NCBI GenBank assembly: GCA_002682825.1
Contig: NOKP01000003.1
Span: 1,240,001 to 1,304,000, forward strand
Reading direction: 5' to 3'
From: Neonectria sp. B-13
Lineage: Eukaryota > Ascomycota > Sordariomycetes > Hypocreales > Nectriaceae
DNA: 64,000 bases
In this document: positions 44,612 through 55,686 of the stretch, piece after piece
Numbering within the stretch: position 1 is the first letter of the stretch
Layout: every line of letters begins with the position of its first letter
Notes under the pieces: model-generated
Told to the model about the DNA's origin: nothing
The model's database searches: none
What the model saw: only the letters and a program-made list of their open reading frames with translations
Position numbers and translations under genes: made by a program

Positions 44612-45290
44612 ATCGACGACCTGGGCTGTCATGTGGCAACCCGTTGGGTGTTGTACCGGACGATCTCGGCGGCGACTGTGGGAACATAGTGGCCCCGTAG
44701 GACTCCCAGATGATGTGGAAAGGTACATCCTTTAAGGACGGGAACATGTCGTAGAAGATCTAGAGGAAGATATACATGTCCGACGCGGCGATGAAGGAGT
44801 CAGCTGGTAGGTCGGTCGAGGAGTCGACGTAGGAAAGACCAGTTCCAGCAGGTTGGTCGACGAAAATCATGGATGAATTCTTGGTCCAGGAGTAGGGGCT
44901 TCGGTGAGGGGCCTTGCCGCCGTTGTCGACGAGGCAGGGCCCCAGTTCAAACATCATGCCTGTATTCTCATTAATGTGTGTACTATCATGAGTCGTTAGG
45001 AGGTAAAATCCCCACTGATGAGACCACTGCAGCCCTGCCCACCCGTCATCCACAGATTGAGAGGTTCATTCTGAGGGTCGTTCAAGCTCTCAATGTACCC
45101 TCGGTCCCATTAAGTCAACCATTAGATTCCACATTTTGAGTCGATGGCGTCTTGTCACTTACAAAAGAACAAGTACTACCCATTGGCGTCTAGCCACCCC
45201 GTGTACTGCTTCGATCCTGCATCACATAATTCATCCGTCTGCTCTTTGACGCGAATACAATGCTCAGGGTAGCCTGGCAGGGAAAAAGTT
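44612..45290 (-). pseudogene. Serine carboxypeptidase (peptidase S10) relic
   Basis: Clear S10 carboxypeptidase blocks are scattered over several frames. In transcript order these are CDAGSKQYTGWLDANG with a TAG at 45178-45176; [20 protein letters not shown] (the family has GGPGCS); a TAA at 44998; FELGPCLVDNGGK; YSWTKNSSMIFVDQPAGTGL; then a TAG at 44762-44760; and FPSLKDVPFHIIWESYG, holding the catalytic-Ser block. Straight after ESYG the frame breaks in a G run (44693-44696), and the next frame reads GHYVPTVAAEIVRYNTQR as in intact enzymes. A second shift precedes TAQVVDVPK and a final stop. Some gaps could have been introns, but the stops and shifts inside conserved blocks show the gene is dead. 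The N-terminal secretion signal is not convincingly preserved. Confidence 0.8.
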
Positions 45291-46030
45291 TGGTGTTCCC
45301 CGAGCTGACGTTCTTGCGGGCGAGCGTCCCCTTCTAAGAGAGGCCGCTGCTGATGCCAAGGGCCCGACGAAGAGGAGGGAGACAGAGCGATTTCACGGTT
45401 GCCAAGCGGAACCTACGTGACCGTTGCGTCGAAAAGGAGGACGAGGAGCAGCCGGTCTTGCTTGCATGTGTCCTTAATAGCGGCGAGCTTTGCTCCAGAT
45501 CATCACAAGCAAACACAATTGGGCGGGTGGATCGCGGACGGAGGAGGTGGCTCTTATATAATTGAGGGATGAATTTTATATTGGCACGCCGTTAATACTA
45601 TTGCATCTCTGCCATTACGTCGTCAGGGACGCGGGGGATGGAAGCGGAGCTGGTGGAATGGCTTTGGATTGGCTGGTAACGGAAGATGCAAGGCATCTTG
45701 TCTCCAGCTCGCTAAACAAGCCGTCGAGACACAAACGAACTGAGAAGACCCCATGGGGACTTGATTGGCATTATATTAGTAGACAGCTGCATGTAGGCAG
45801 ATAATTGAAATACCAATACAAAACGATGACGGACCCTGGGCACGTCCAATGGAGAAATGCCAAGTCACAACGCCTCGCCTTGTTTCTCCCCGTGTTGACG
45901 TAACTGCAACTCTGTGGAACAAGACCCCGCCACATACTGGACCTGGACCGCTCACCAAGCAAAACCATCCATCCGCCATCACCAACCATCACCAAACACC
46001 TTCACTCACGCCTCACTTACCACAACAACC
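45291..46030. other. Intergenic, 740 bp
   Basis: This holds a possible eroded 5' part of the carboxypeptidase relic and the promoter/leader (CA-rich from about 45950) of the kinase gene. No other feature is seen. Confidence 0.5.
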
Positions 46031-47275
46031 ATGGCCTCACCGACCCCCGACTGGAAGGCCTCCCTCTCCGCGTCCGACCGCTACGAAACCATCCAGAAAA
46101 TGTAAGCCGTCAATCTCCCTGCAACGACCCTCCTCCCTCCCGCTCACGCCGCGAATCGCAGACAGCAATCCCTGGGCACGGCCGGCATGAGCGATGCCAT
46201 CGCCATTGAGCAAGCCGCGTTCCAGGTCTCTTGCACAGAGGTGCGCTGTGCTGTCTCTCCGCGCAGCTCCAGACGCTGACCGCCCGTGTTGCAGGAGGAA
46301 TACAACATTGCCTGTCAGCCAACCACCACGCCGCCACCCCAGGACTTAGACAATGGCCTCCTGGGAGACTCGGACGAAATCGGCGTCCGCATAGGCTCCT
46401 ACAGAAACTGCGTCCCCGTTTCTGAGGGCGTCACCTCCCAGGTCTACCGCTCGGGCGACAAGGCTCTCAAAGTCATCGTCGCTTACCACAACATCGAACC
46501 GCACAATCCCCAGCGCGAGGCTAAGATTCTCAAGACCCTTCGCGAGCCTTGCATCCCCCTGGTTGAGGTGTTTCGCGACCAGGAGCAGCAGTTCGTCCTC
46601 GTCTTTCCCTTCATGCCCTTCACCTTAGCCGATCTCCTCGACAAAGGACCTCTTGCCCTGGCCGACGTCCGCGCCATCTTCACCGACGCCCTCCACGCAT
46701 TGAGAGACATCCACACCCAGGGCATCATCCACCGCGACATCAAGCCGTCCGCCATCCTGCTGGCCTCCCCTACCGGCCCGGCCTACCTCTCCGACTTCGG
46801 CACCGCGTGGCACCCGGAGCTTTCGGCGCACTCGGAACCGCCCGACGATAAGATCCTCGACATCGGCACGGGCGCCTACCGCACTCCGGAGACGCTCTTC
46901 GGCGACAAGGCCTACGGACCGCCCGTGGACATGTGGAGCCTGGGTGTCATGCTCTCCGAGGCCATCCGGGACCCGCCCGCGCCCATCTTCGAGTCGCGTC
47001 CCGCCCACGAGGACGGCAGCCAGCTGGGCCTCATCCTCAGCATCTTCAAGACGCTGGGCTCGCCTACGCCTGAGACGTGGCCCGAGGCAAAAGCCCTGAA
47101 GATCGCGCCCTTTGAGCTCTGGACCGTCTTCCCACCCCGCCCGTGGGACGTCATTCTTCCTGACGTGGACCCCGACTTCAGGCAGCTGGTTGCGGCCCTT
47201 GTGCGGTACGATGGCCAGCGAGCCACGGCCGAGCAGGTTGGTTTTCCCGCCGTTGACCTGAAAGAACTGAACTGA
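46031..47275 (+). CDS. CDK-family protein kinase, Csk1-like (3 exons, 371 aa)
   Basis: Exons are 46031-46101, 46162-46225 and 46295-47275. Exon 2 could instead run to 46240, adding five residues; both choices keep phase 0. The kinase domain has Lys in KALKVIVAY, catalytic loop IHRDIKPSAILLA, Mg-binding DFG in LSDFGTAWH, and GTGAYRTPETLFG in place of the activation segment end. CMGC traits follow (DMWSLGVMLSEAI, then the FKTLGSPTPETWPEA insert). The Gly-rich loop is poor (PVSEGVTSQVYRSG). The pattern best fits fission yeast Csk1, a monomeric CDK-activating kinase that phosphorylates the activation loop of other CDKs. No cyclin-binding PSTAIRE-like helix is obvious. The family call is firm; the Csk1 name is probable. 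Confidence 0.86.
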
Positions 47276-47629
47276 CAGGAGGTAGGCGTTGAAGCACCAA
47301 TGTCTCAAGACTGGCCGTTGAGCATGGGCTCACCAGAGCTTGACAAAGGAGATCCTAGCCTAACTCAAAACCTATAGCTTTATTCGGCGCCTGTCATATA
47401 TCACTATGGTTTTCAACAATGAACAACGGGCCGCTATTTCGCCATGTCTTGTTTCAGTACATCAAAGGACCACCCAACCCGACCAAAACATGACGACGAA
47501 CGAAGCATATAAACATGCTGCGTCCAGACCACCCACCAGGATAATCAACAAAATCAACAAGCTAGCTCAATAGACACACCCATCTGCCAATACTCTACAG
47601 CACTTCAACAACTCCTGTCCCAACTCATC
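47276..47629. other. Intergenic, 354 bp
   Basis: This is the 3' flank of the kinase gene, followed by CA-rich sequence resembling a leader for the possible small gene at 47630. Nothing else is seen. Confidence 0.5.
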
Positions 47630-47853
47630 ATGGCTAGCAGGCGCCCTAATGCCAACAAGCAATCCAACAAACACAAAGACCGTAAGTTCCATCGTCTCTT
47701 GTTGGCACTCTCCCGGGTTGATGTAACCCAAATAATAGGAACACAGTTGATACACAGGAGGAGATGGCCGAAGGTGCCGCGCAGCCTGGCCATGCAACTT
47801 TTCTTGGAGATTCTACTTATCGGCGAATATATTTAGGAACGCGATTGGGGTAG
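47630..47853 (+). CDS. Possible small spliced protein (52 aa), doubtful
   Basis: An ATG in good context after a CA-rich leader opens MASRRPNANKQSNKHKD and meets a strong donor GTAAGT at 47682. Joining to the acceptor ACACAG at 47746 gives a 52-residue hydrophilic protein (DTQEEMAEGAAQPGHATFLG). An alternative acceptor, AATAG at 47738, gives a basic and less protein-like tail. Another donor/acceptor-like pair (GTGAGT after 47876, GCTAAC and ACAG near 47937) lies just downstream, so the true 3' structure may differ. No family is recognised. Confidence 0.28.
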
Positions 47854-48370
47854 TGAGGCAGAATTTATCGCAACGATGTGAGTTTCATATTTTTAACCTT
47901 CCCTTGAGCTTAGAGATGCTAACTGCGCGACAGGTCAAAAAGTTGACTGGCTTGACTCCGTATTCACCAAGGAGTCCAATCAGTATACAATTGTCTTGAC
48001 TCACAGATGCTTTTGAACGAAGACTCCGTTGTGTGTATCCTGAGTCTTGCTGGCTTACGGTCGCCGGCTTTACCCCAGGTCAATCCTATAATAATGAGCC
48101 TTGAGCCTGGTTTATGATTATTATTAGGGTGGTGAGGATTGATATGGAGAATTGGGCTGTGTCAAAATACAGCAACGCGGCCTTGATGTATGAAGCCTTA
48201 AGATGAACTCATGACTAGTCAAGGTTCAATAACTATCACATTGTGTCTATCAAGTCATTCCATCCAATCGCTTTTATGTGCATCAACCCAGATATAGCCA
48301 CTATGCATAAATCCCAAGGTGACACCGCATCCTGATCATCCTTCGTTTCCTCATTTCAAAACTTCTTAAT
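47854..48370. other. Intergenic, 517 bp
   Basis: AT-rich 3' flank shared with ltn1, which ends at 48371 on the other strand. It contains a possible intron and terminal exon of the doubtful small gene upstream. Confidence 0.5.
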
Positions 48371-51300
48371 CTAACCCTGCCTTCTCTTCGCCGTGTCCGA
48401 ACCCAGATAATCAATAGGATTTCTGCAAAGCGGGCATGTGTTCTGGTTGCTGCTCTGGAACCACTTGTACAGACACGTGCGATGGAACAAGTTCTTGCAC
48501 GTTGAGCATCGCTTGTCGGGCATGCGCTTGTCCGTCGAGATGATGCTGTAGCAGATGGCGCACTCGCTCTGCCCCTTGAGCGCGCCGACGATGTTGCGCT
48601 TGAAGACCTGCAGCCCGTCGATGATGTTGCCGTTGGAAAAGGTAATGACACCCTGTGTCGTCATGATCCAGCTCTGCCACTTCTTTTCGCTCACGGCGAC
48701 GCGGTGGAGGCCGGCGACGTTGACGCCCTCGATGGGGTAACTGGGAGGGATCTTGATGACAATGGCTGCTTGGCTTTCGTCGACTTCGTAACCTGCCGTC
48801 ACTTCCCTTGCCGCCCTCGCAACCTTGACGACCAGTTCTTGCTCGTCCATCGCAGGCGGTTCCTGCCCTTCCGCCCACTCCTGAACCTCATCAAGCGTGT
48901 CGGAGATTGTCAGAGGGGAGAAGTACTTGGTTGTCCACGACTCGACGGCGATCCTGGTCTGCTTTGATCGGCAGTCGATGTACCACGCGCGAAACAGGCC
49001 TGGAGTGAACTTGAGCGTCAGGTAGAACAGGTGAACTAGCAACCACTGCATATTCTTCTCTTCGGGCTCCGATTCCGCAAGTTTGACGTCGTAGTTGCTG
49101 ATATGCTGGGGGGTAAGGTTGACCTTTTCCAGCTTCAGCTGATGGGCAGCTGAGTGTCCTAGAACGTCAAACATAAAGTCCAGGAGTGGCCCAACTGTAT
49201 TGTCCGTCTTGAGGTTTTCGGTGAAATCGTTCCGGATCTTAAAGGAAGATGTCGAGTATGCATCAAAGACGAGTTTCCAAGACAGAAGGTATGATCGAAT
49301 GGGTGAAGGGAACTCTGCGAGCATCTCATCCGAGTATTTCTCCAAGGTTGGAGCATCCAACAAGAGCGAGAGGAGTTCATCAGGTAAGCGAGCATCTAAT
49401 GGGGTTAGTGAAGAAAGAACTGCGCGTTGTGGCCGTATACATACCTGTCTTATCGAGCAGAACGTCAACCGATCTCTGCTCTTGCTGTGCGGGAATTGCC
49501 TTGTGGAGAAGGTTGAATGCTGCAGTCTGGATATCCCGGGATTCTGAAGCCACCAAGCCGAAGATGTCGCACAAATCGGGAATGTGTCGAAGTGGGATCT
49601 TATCGACCTCACGACAGAGCATAGAATCCACTATCTCCAAAGGCTGGGAAGTGGCGTCCCTCTGGAGTCGCAGAAGCTCGATCAGAGCTCGAGGCTTGGC
49701 GCTGACATACTCCTTAAAGGCATCAACAAGGTCGTCATTGGGCTCGTGGAGTGCCTCTAAAGTCTTGAACAGCCTCAACGACGAGTGGATGAAGGGGAGC
49801 GCTTGGTCAAGCTTGTAGTCATTGGCGCGGTTCCAGAGTGAGATACAAAACTCGATAGTCTTCTCCCAATACGATCCGTACACGTCCTTCATGCATGGTA
49901 GAAGGTGTGTCAAGGAGCGGCAGATCTCGGCACAAAGAGGCGCGCTCAGATTCTCAGGTTCATCCAACCAAGATGTAATCTGTCGGACGGCGAAAACGAT
50001 TCGGTTGTTAGCCACAGGTAATTCGCCCAGTTCGTAGATCTGAGCACACGTCGACAAGAGAGTGAGTGTCATGAGAGTCTTTGCTCCCTGGGGAGTTGCA
50101 CCAGCTACCTCGCTGACAATCCTGTTGCAGAAGGTGTTGGCTAGCTTGGAAGGTTGAAGGGTCTCGCCAAACCCAGTCAGGAGTGCAGACGCCGGTAGGA
50201 CGGTAGAAGGTGAAATCTTCAAAACGTCAGGCTTTAAAAGCGACTCCTCAAGATGAGATGATACGCCATGAGCTTCCGTTAAGGATTGGACTAGCTCGCC
50301 CAGAGCTCTTGCACTGTACAGACCCCTTGGTGTCAACTCTTTCGAGTGTTCCATCAAGAGGTTGACGAGATCATGAACAACCGAGTTTTCATCCCATGTC
50401 TTGACCTCGGAGGTTAGAGCACTTAAAATGCCACGCATGGATGAGACGAAACCTTCAGCCTGAGAACTGGCCTCGGAGTGTCCTACTGTCTTCCAAAGTC
50501 GGTTTTCCTCCATGCAAGTGATCTGATCAGAGACGAGCTGGACAGTCAAACATTGAAGGTAGAGAAGCTCCACTTGGAACGGTTTTGGGAGTTGCGAGAG
50601 CGAAAGCTTGGCCTCCGAAAGTTGACAGACATAAAGAGCCATTCTCATGGGAATAGATCGTCCCTTTCTGTCTCTTTGAACTCGAACCTGGGCAGCCTCA
50701 GGAGATCCGGTAACGAGTGCAGCGGCACCGCCGAGATTGTTGGTGATTGACAATGAAGCGTTAATAGGCTGCTCTAAAAAGGGAGTGAGCTCTGTCATCC
50801 AGACATTGGTGCTAGGGAAAAGGTCCTCAAAGGGACTTTCGGTTACGGCAGCCCCCTGCGCTTGCAAGACGAGCGTTTCGATGCTGAATTGGTAAGCTGA
50901 TGTGATCAAGGAGACATGGGATGACTTACTCTAGAGACTGCGGTCCTGCTCTTTCAAGGTTTGACTGAATAATGCTCACAACAGGAAGCTTCCCGTCGCT
51001 GTGGGTATCAAGGAGAGAGCGAATAGCTGTGGCCTTGGAGGAAATGGCACGGTTGTCGATCTCGGAGAGGCTCAATAACTGGGCCACGAGCGCTGTGTGG
51101 ATTCCCTCGTCGTGCGAGAAGAGACCGGGTCTGCCTTTGGCGGCGATCTCCAGAGCTCTCAGTGTGGATTCTGTGTTCTGGGGCTCCTTTTCTAGAATGC
51201 TGACGAGTTGCCGTAAGAGCTCTCGGTATCCGTCGTCCATAAGGCTCTGATAGGTTATCGCCGCCTCAAGCACCTCCCAAGACCCCGCGTTACCCTTGAC

Positions 51301-53389
51301 CAGACTGATAGACTGAGCTACAATGTGATCCTGCACGTCCTTGTCTTTTTGTGCGAGAGCTGATCCAGTATCCTGGGAGATGAGGGATGCAAGGGCGGAG
51401 TCACGAGCAGGCCCCGAAGGAAGTTCCAAAATGACCTTGGTCCAAGAAGCCCAGACTGTGGCGAGTTCCTCCGAGACAGCCCCGAGGAGATGGATACAAG
51501 AAAGCAAATACCGTGAAGATGGAGAGGCCACAGCCTTGGCTGCGTCTTCTTCAGTTAGTGATAAGAGGAACGCCGAGACCGTTTTCGCCGCGCCGCCAAC
51601 AAATAAGCGAGGAGAAGTGCTTAGAGCATACTCGAGAATTCGGGCGGCACCGTACGGTTTCAAGTTTCGGCTTTCAAGGAGGCTTATACTTTGAGATATG
51701 ACCATACCCGAAGGTGTAGCCGTATGGTCAGGAAGTTGCGCGTCCTCGGTGACCTTGTCCTCAATCTGCCCCACAAGACTAAACCATCGTCGACCTTCCT
51801 CTGCAATCTTTTCTTGGGACTGATGGTATTCCCGAGAGACCTCAGGGAGAGAGCCCGAAATCTTGGCACAAAAGATAGTAGCCAGACGTTGCCACTCCTC
51901 AGCTGATGCCGAAACAACAGGGGGCGATGCTTGGACGGTGGCGACGTAGGCCTCGACAAGCACGGAAATAGCGTTGGGACCAAGAGGAATGGCGGTTGTC
52001 TTTTCCGAGACAGAGAAGAGAAATTGCTCGATGAGAGGGAAGAGGTGCTCCTGGACAAACGGTAGTTGGTCATCGGCGGGAAGGACACTGAGTAAACGCT
52101 TCGCGGTATCGATGTAGCATTTCCATGCTGGCGAGGTGTTTGTCCGAGGCTCCTCTCGATTTGTGATACCGGACTTCAACGAACCCAATAGACGGGACGC
52201 AACTTCAGGCGTCGTCTGATCGGCGGGCAAGATGGAAAGTAGCTGATCAAGATATCCCCAGAATTTAGACGGACTGCCTTGTGATCCCTTGGCGATGAAG
52301 GCCTGAAGTCTAGAAAGAGGCGATTTTGGGTCACTGGGAGACTTGGAAGAGGACCAAACATCGGGATATGTTTGTGTCATCTTTGTCAATGCACGAACAT
52401 ATTCGAGAGCAGAACCCGCCTGGTTGGTCTTGAGGCCGCCGGTGATGATAGCCTGTTTAACCTTGGGGGACTCGGCGTATGGCAACTTGCGATCGATGGA
52501 GGCGAAGAGCAGCTGGCAGGTTGTCTTCCTCACACTCGAGTCCTTGAAGGTTATGGTTTTCCAGACACTCTCCTCGGCAAAGTAGTCATCGTATCGCGGT
52601 CGCATCTTTTCAAGGTTGGCGGGCTCGACCCTCTGGAGCAGACCAAGAACCAGGGACAAACTGGCAGTGACGACTCGGTAGTATTTTGCTTCAGCATCCT
52701 CCGCGGTTGTCGAGCGCTCGTCGCTGAGAGTGTCTTGTGTCTCTTGAATGGCAGCGATGGCGTAGTCGAGGATCTGTGCCTGGCACTTGTTCCAGAAGGC
52801 TGAGAGCTTTTCGGAAGTGTTGAGAAAAGAGCTGAGGCCGTCGCTGGCAGCCCTGGAGACAACACGATCACGGTCAAAAGGCCCGGCGAGCCAAGCAGCG
52901 ACGACCTTGGGAATGTGGCGTTCGAAACGTTTGCGAGCGGACTTCATGAGCTCAAACTGCAGAATATGGGAAAGTTCGCGAACTCGGCGGGAGTTGTCGA
53001 TCGACGTTCGGGGATACACTTGAACCTATGTAATATGAGCTATACAGTTCGTGTTGGACCACTAAACAACGTGTTTGGTCATCACTCACCCAAACCTCGA
53101 GGACGGCCTCCTCGATGCCGCCATCCTTTTCGTAGGGGTGAGCCAGCACATAGGCGAGCAGGTCCTCCAGTGCCTTTGCCTTGGTAGTACTGTCCTTCTT
53201 GAGGATATTCTTGAGCGAGACGACCACGTTGGGATCCGAGACGCCAGCAAAGGATGGAGGCTCGGCGAGGTACGACAGGGAGCTCCCGCTGGAAGAGCCG
53301 GAGCCACCGAAGCCACCGAACGCACCGAATCCGGAGCGGGAACCGGCGTCGAAGCCCCGGGCGGCAGGCTTGCCCTGAGCCCGCTTCAT
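48371..53389 (-). CDS. ltn1: E3 ubiquitin ligase listerin (4 exons, 1619 aa)
   Basis: Listerin (Ltn1/Rkr1) ubiquitylates nascent chains stalled on 60S subunits as part of the ribosome quality-control complex. Exons in transcript order are 53389-53090, 53025-50930, 50883-49445 and 49395-48371; the introns are 46-64 nt and phases agree. The N-terminal domain follows a Gly/Ser-rich start (FGAFGGFGGSGSSSGSS) with SFAGVSDPNVVVSLKNILKK, the Ltn1 N-terminal hallmark. The long middle is HEAT/ARM-like helical repeat. The RWD region (YEVDESQAAIVIKIPPSYP) precedes a C-terminal C4HC3 RING-variant: CAIC, CSTC, FHRTC and CPLC, about residues 1557-1602. Length and order match fungal listerins. No defect is seen. 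Confidence 0.96.
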
Positions 53390-55686
53390 GATCTTGTCCG
53401 GGGGTGTGCGTGAAGCGAGGCGACGGCGGGCGTGGGTGTGACGATGCGCTTATTCAGGCGCTTGTTGCTCTGGCTGTTTGGTGCTGTTTTGGTGAGGGAT
53501 GAGAAAATGCTCGGAGGGGCAGCGAGTGATGTCACATGAAGCACGGACCTGGCAAGGGAAAGAGGGAAGGTGGCGGGAGCGGGGTACGGAGCCTCATCCG
53601 TAAAACACGGACACGGAAAGAAGGTTCAAGCTTAGAGTGAGTTTGTCAGTGAACTCGGCTTGCTGCCTTCTTTGCAAGAGAGTGAAGAGGGATTGGAAAT
53701 GATACGCAGGGGAATTTCTTGTTTCAGCGGCTATTTTATCTCGGTAATCCAAGTCGTTTCTGTCACTCAGAGCAATGTTTCGCTGTGGACACGCCCTGGC
53801 CGACTTGACTCACGCCGATCCAATCCACCCTCAGTTCTGTAGATGCTCGTCAGCAATGGATGAGTGAGTGCCTGAGGATTCAGAGGAGACGGCAGTCTGC
53901 CCGTCGCTGGCCTGAGCGCTCTCACTCCGCCGAGAGGCGAGATACATCCATGGCAATCGTCTGCCAAAGGCGAAGGTTCGCCTGGGTATGGGTCCCCTGT
54001 AAACTCCTTCTGAATGCAGAGACTCACAGCGCCGGGGCAGAAATGCCAGTAAGCGGATTGGAGGGCTTCGCGGGACGGCCGGGGAGAGCCTGGTCGGTGT
54101 TCTGGAGGCTGCCACTCACCGAAAGCCCCAGAGCGCACTGCCGCATTTAACCTGGGCCAGCGGGGCACTAATTCACAGAATCACAGGCCACGCCGGCCAA
54201 GCCCGCTGGAGGATGACAGTCGGTGTCTTGTCTGAGCAATCTTTTATCCGCCGCGTTAGCCACGCCATTAATCCAGCTCCTTGTCGGTCGTTTAACTGGA
54301 CTGAAGATCCCCATCCCCCCCACCCGAGATTGACTTCCCATGGTCCAGCGGATGTCCAATGTCGCCGCACCTAGACCTCTCATTCCGTCCGCCCATTCAA
54401 GGATTCCGTGATGATAGCACCGATAACAGGCGCATCTAGCCAGAATTCCCAAAACGGCACGTCCGCCGCGCTCCAGAACACCATCTTCCAAGCCACGTGA
54501 TAATGCTGTGTAATGCAGGCTGCGGACTTGCCGTTTCGGGTATTTCGAGACATGCTCGGTGATGTCAATTTGGAGCAAGCCCTGGTCATGGGGAAAGCAA
54601 ACAACGTGTCGGGCTGCCGCCTTGATTGGAGCGACTGGTCGTCGTGCGTGCCGATGTGAACATCCCCAAAGTGTTCCTGTTCCAGAGACTCCCAGCCAGT
54701 CAGCTCAGACTATCAGCGCCGAGAGGCATGCCAGACTGGCCATGGATTGCCTGTGGGCTTGTTTGACCTGCAGTGTGTCGCGCGAGCAAAGTACGTCAGT
54801 GGCTGCATGAGCTCTGCCAGCTCTTTGGGCACGGCCGCAGGGAGCTACACCCGAGAAGCCAAGGTGCAGTGGGGCACTGAGACTGGACGCACAGCGGCTG
54901 CACTGACTACTAGTTAGAGGAGTAGAGAGGCACAGCACTGAGCCCGACGAACAACGACGCACAGAGACGTTCCCTGTCCGCCCCTCTGCGGCGCCCCTCT
55001 ACCCCGCAAACCCTCGGTGGCTTCTTGTTGTCCCCTCCAGGCCGAGCAGGGGTCGACGGCTCGGTACCCACCCCCCCTTAGTGGCCCCCAGGACCCCAAA
55101 GAAGCCTAGAATACCCCCCCCAATCCCGCTCCAGAGTCTCACCCTTCAGCGGTCCCCTACCCCCCCAAGCCCCCGGGCGCCTGAGTGGAGGTCCCCACTC
55201 CCCAGGCTCGGTCTGATGAACCTCAGGCCGTCCCCAGTGCCTACGTCGTGGACGCTTTCCTCCTCTTCTACTTCAGCTTGCCTAGTACCTCTCTCTTCCG
55301 TTCCTCTGCTCTTCATTCTCATTCTTCTCTTTCACTCAAACTTCCAGTTCACTCCTTCAACTTCTGCCGCGGACATCCCGTTCTTATTGACTTCACTCCG
55401 CCAAGCCCAGGGCCTCGGTTCCATTCTACCACTAAGACCATCGTGATAGTCGCATCCATCACACGCGGTCTCCCATTGCTGCGCATCCACGCTTCGCTTT
55501 GGTAAGCTTCCCCCGCATAGCACTCATTGCCCCCATTTGAGCTTTTGCCTCCCATCTCGTCCATGCCTCGCAATTCCAACTCTTCCTGCAAACCACCCTC
55601 ACTTTCTTTCCCCTTCCGTGACCGATACTAACCAAACCAGAACTCCGACTACCCCACGCTTACACCACCTTCACATACCCTGCACT
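53390..55686. other. Intergenic between divergent genes, 2.3 kb
   Basis: This long upstream region is shared by ltn1 and the repeat-protein gene. No supported gene is seen. At 55067-55185 the plus strand carries many runs of 3-8 C. The last ~450 bp are strongly pyrimidine-rich, as in a long 5' leader. Confidence 0.55.

Noticed and set aside
55081..55505. Plus-strand open frames of 106-121 codons before the repeat-protein gene
   Set aside because: They consist of Pro/Ser/Leu from pyrimidine-rich leader sequence and overlap in two frames, with no support as genes.
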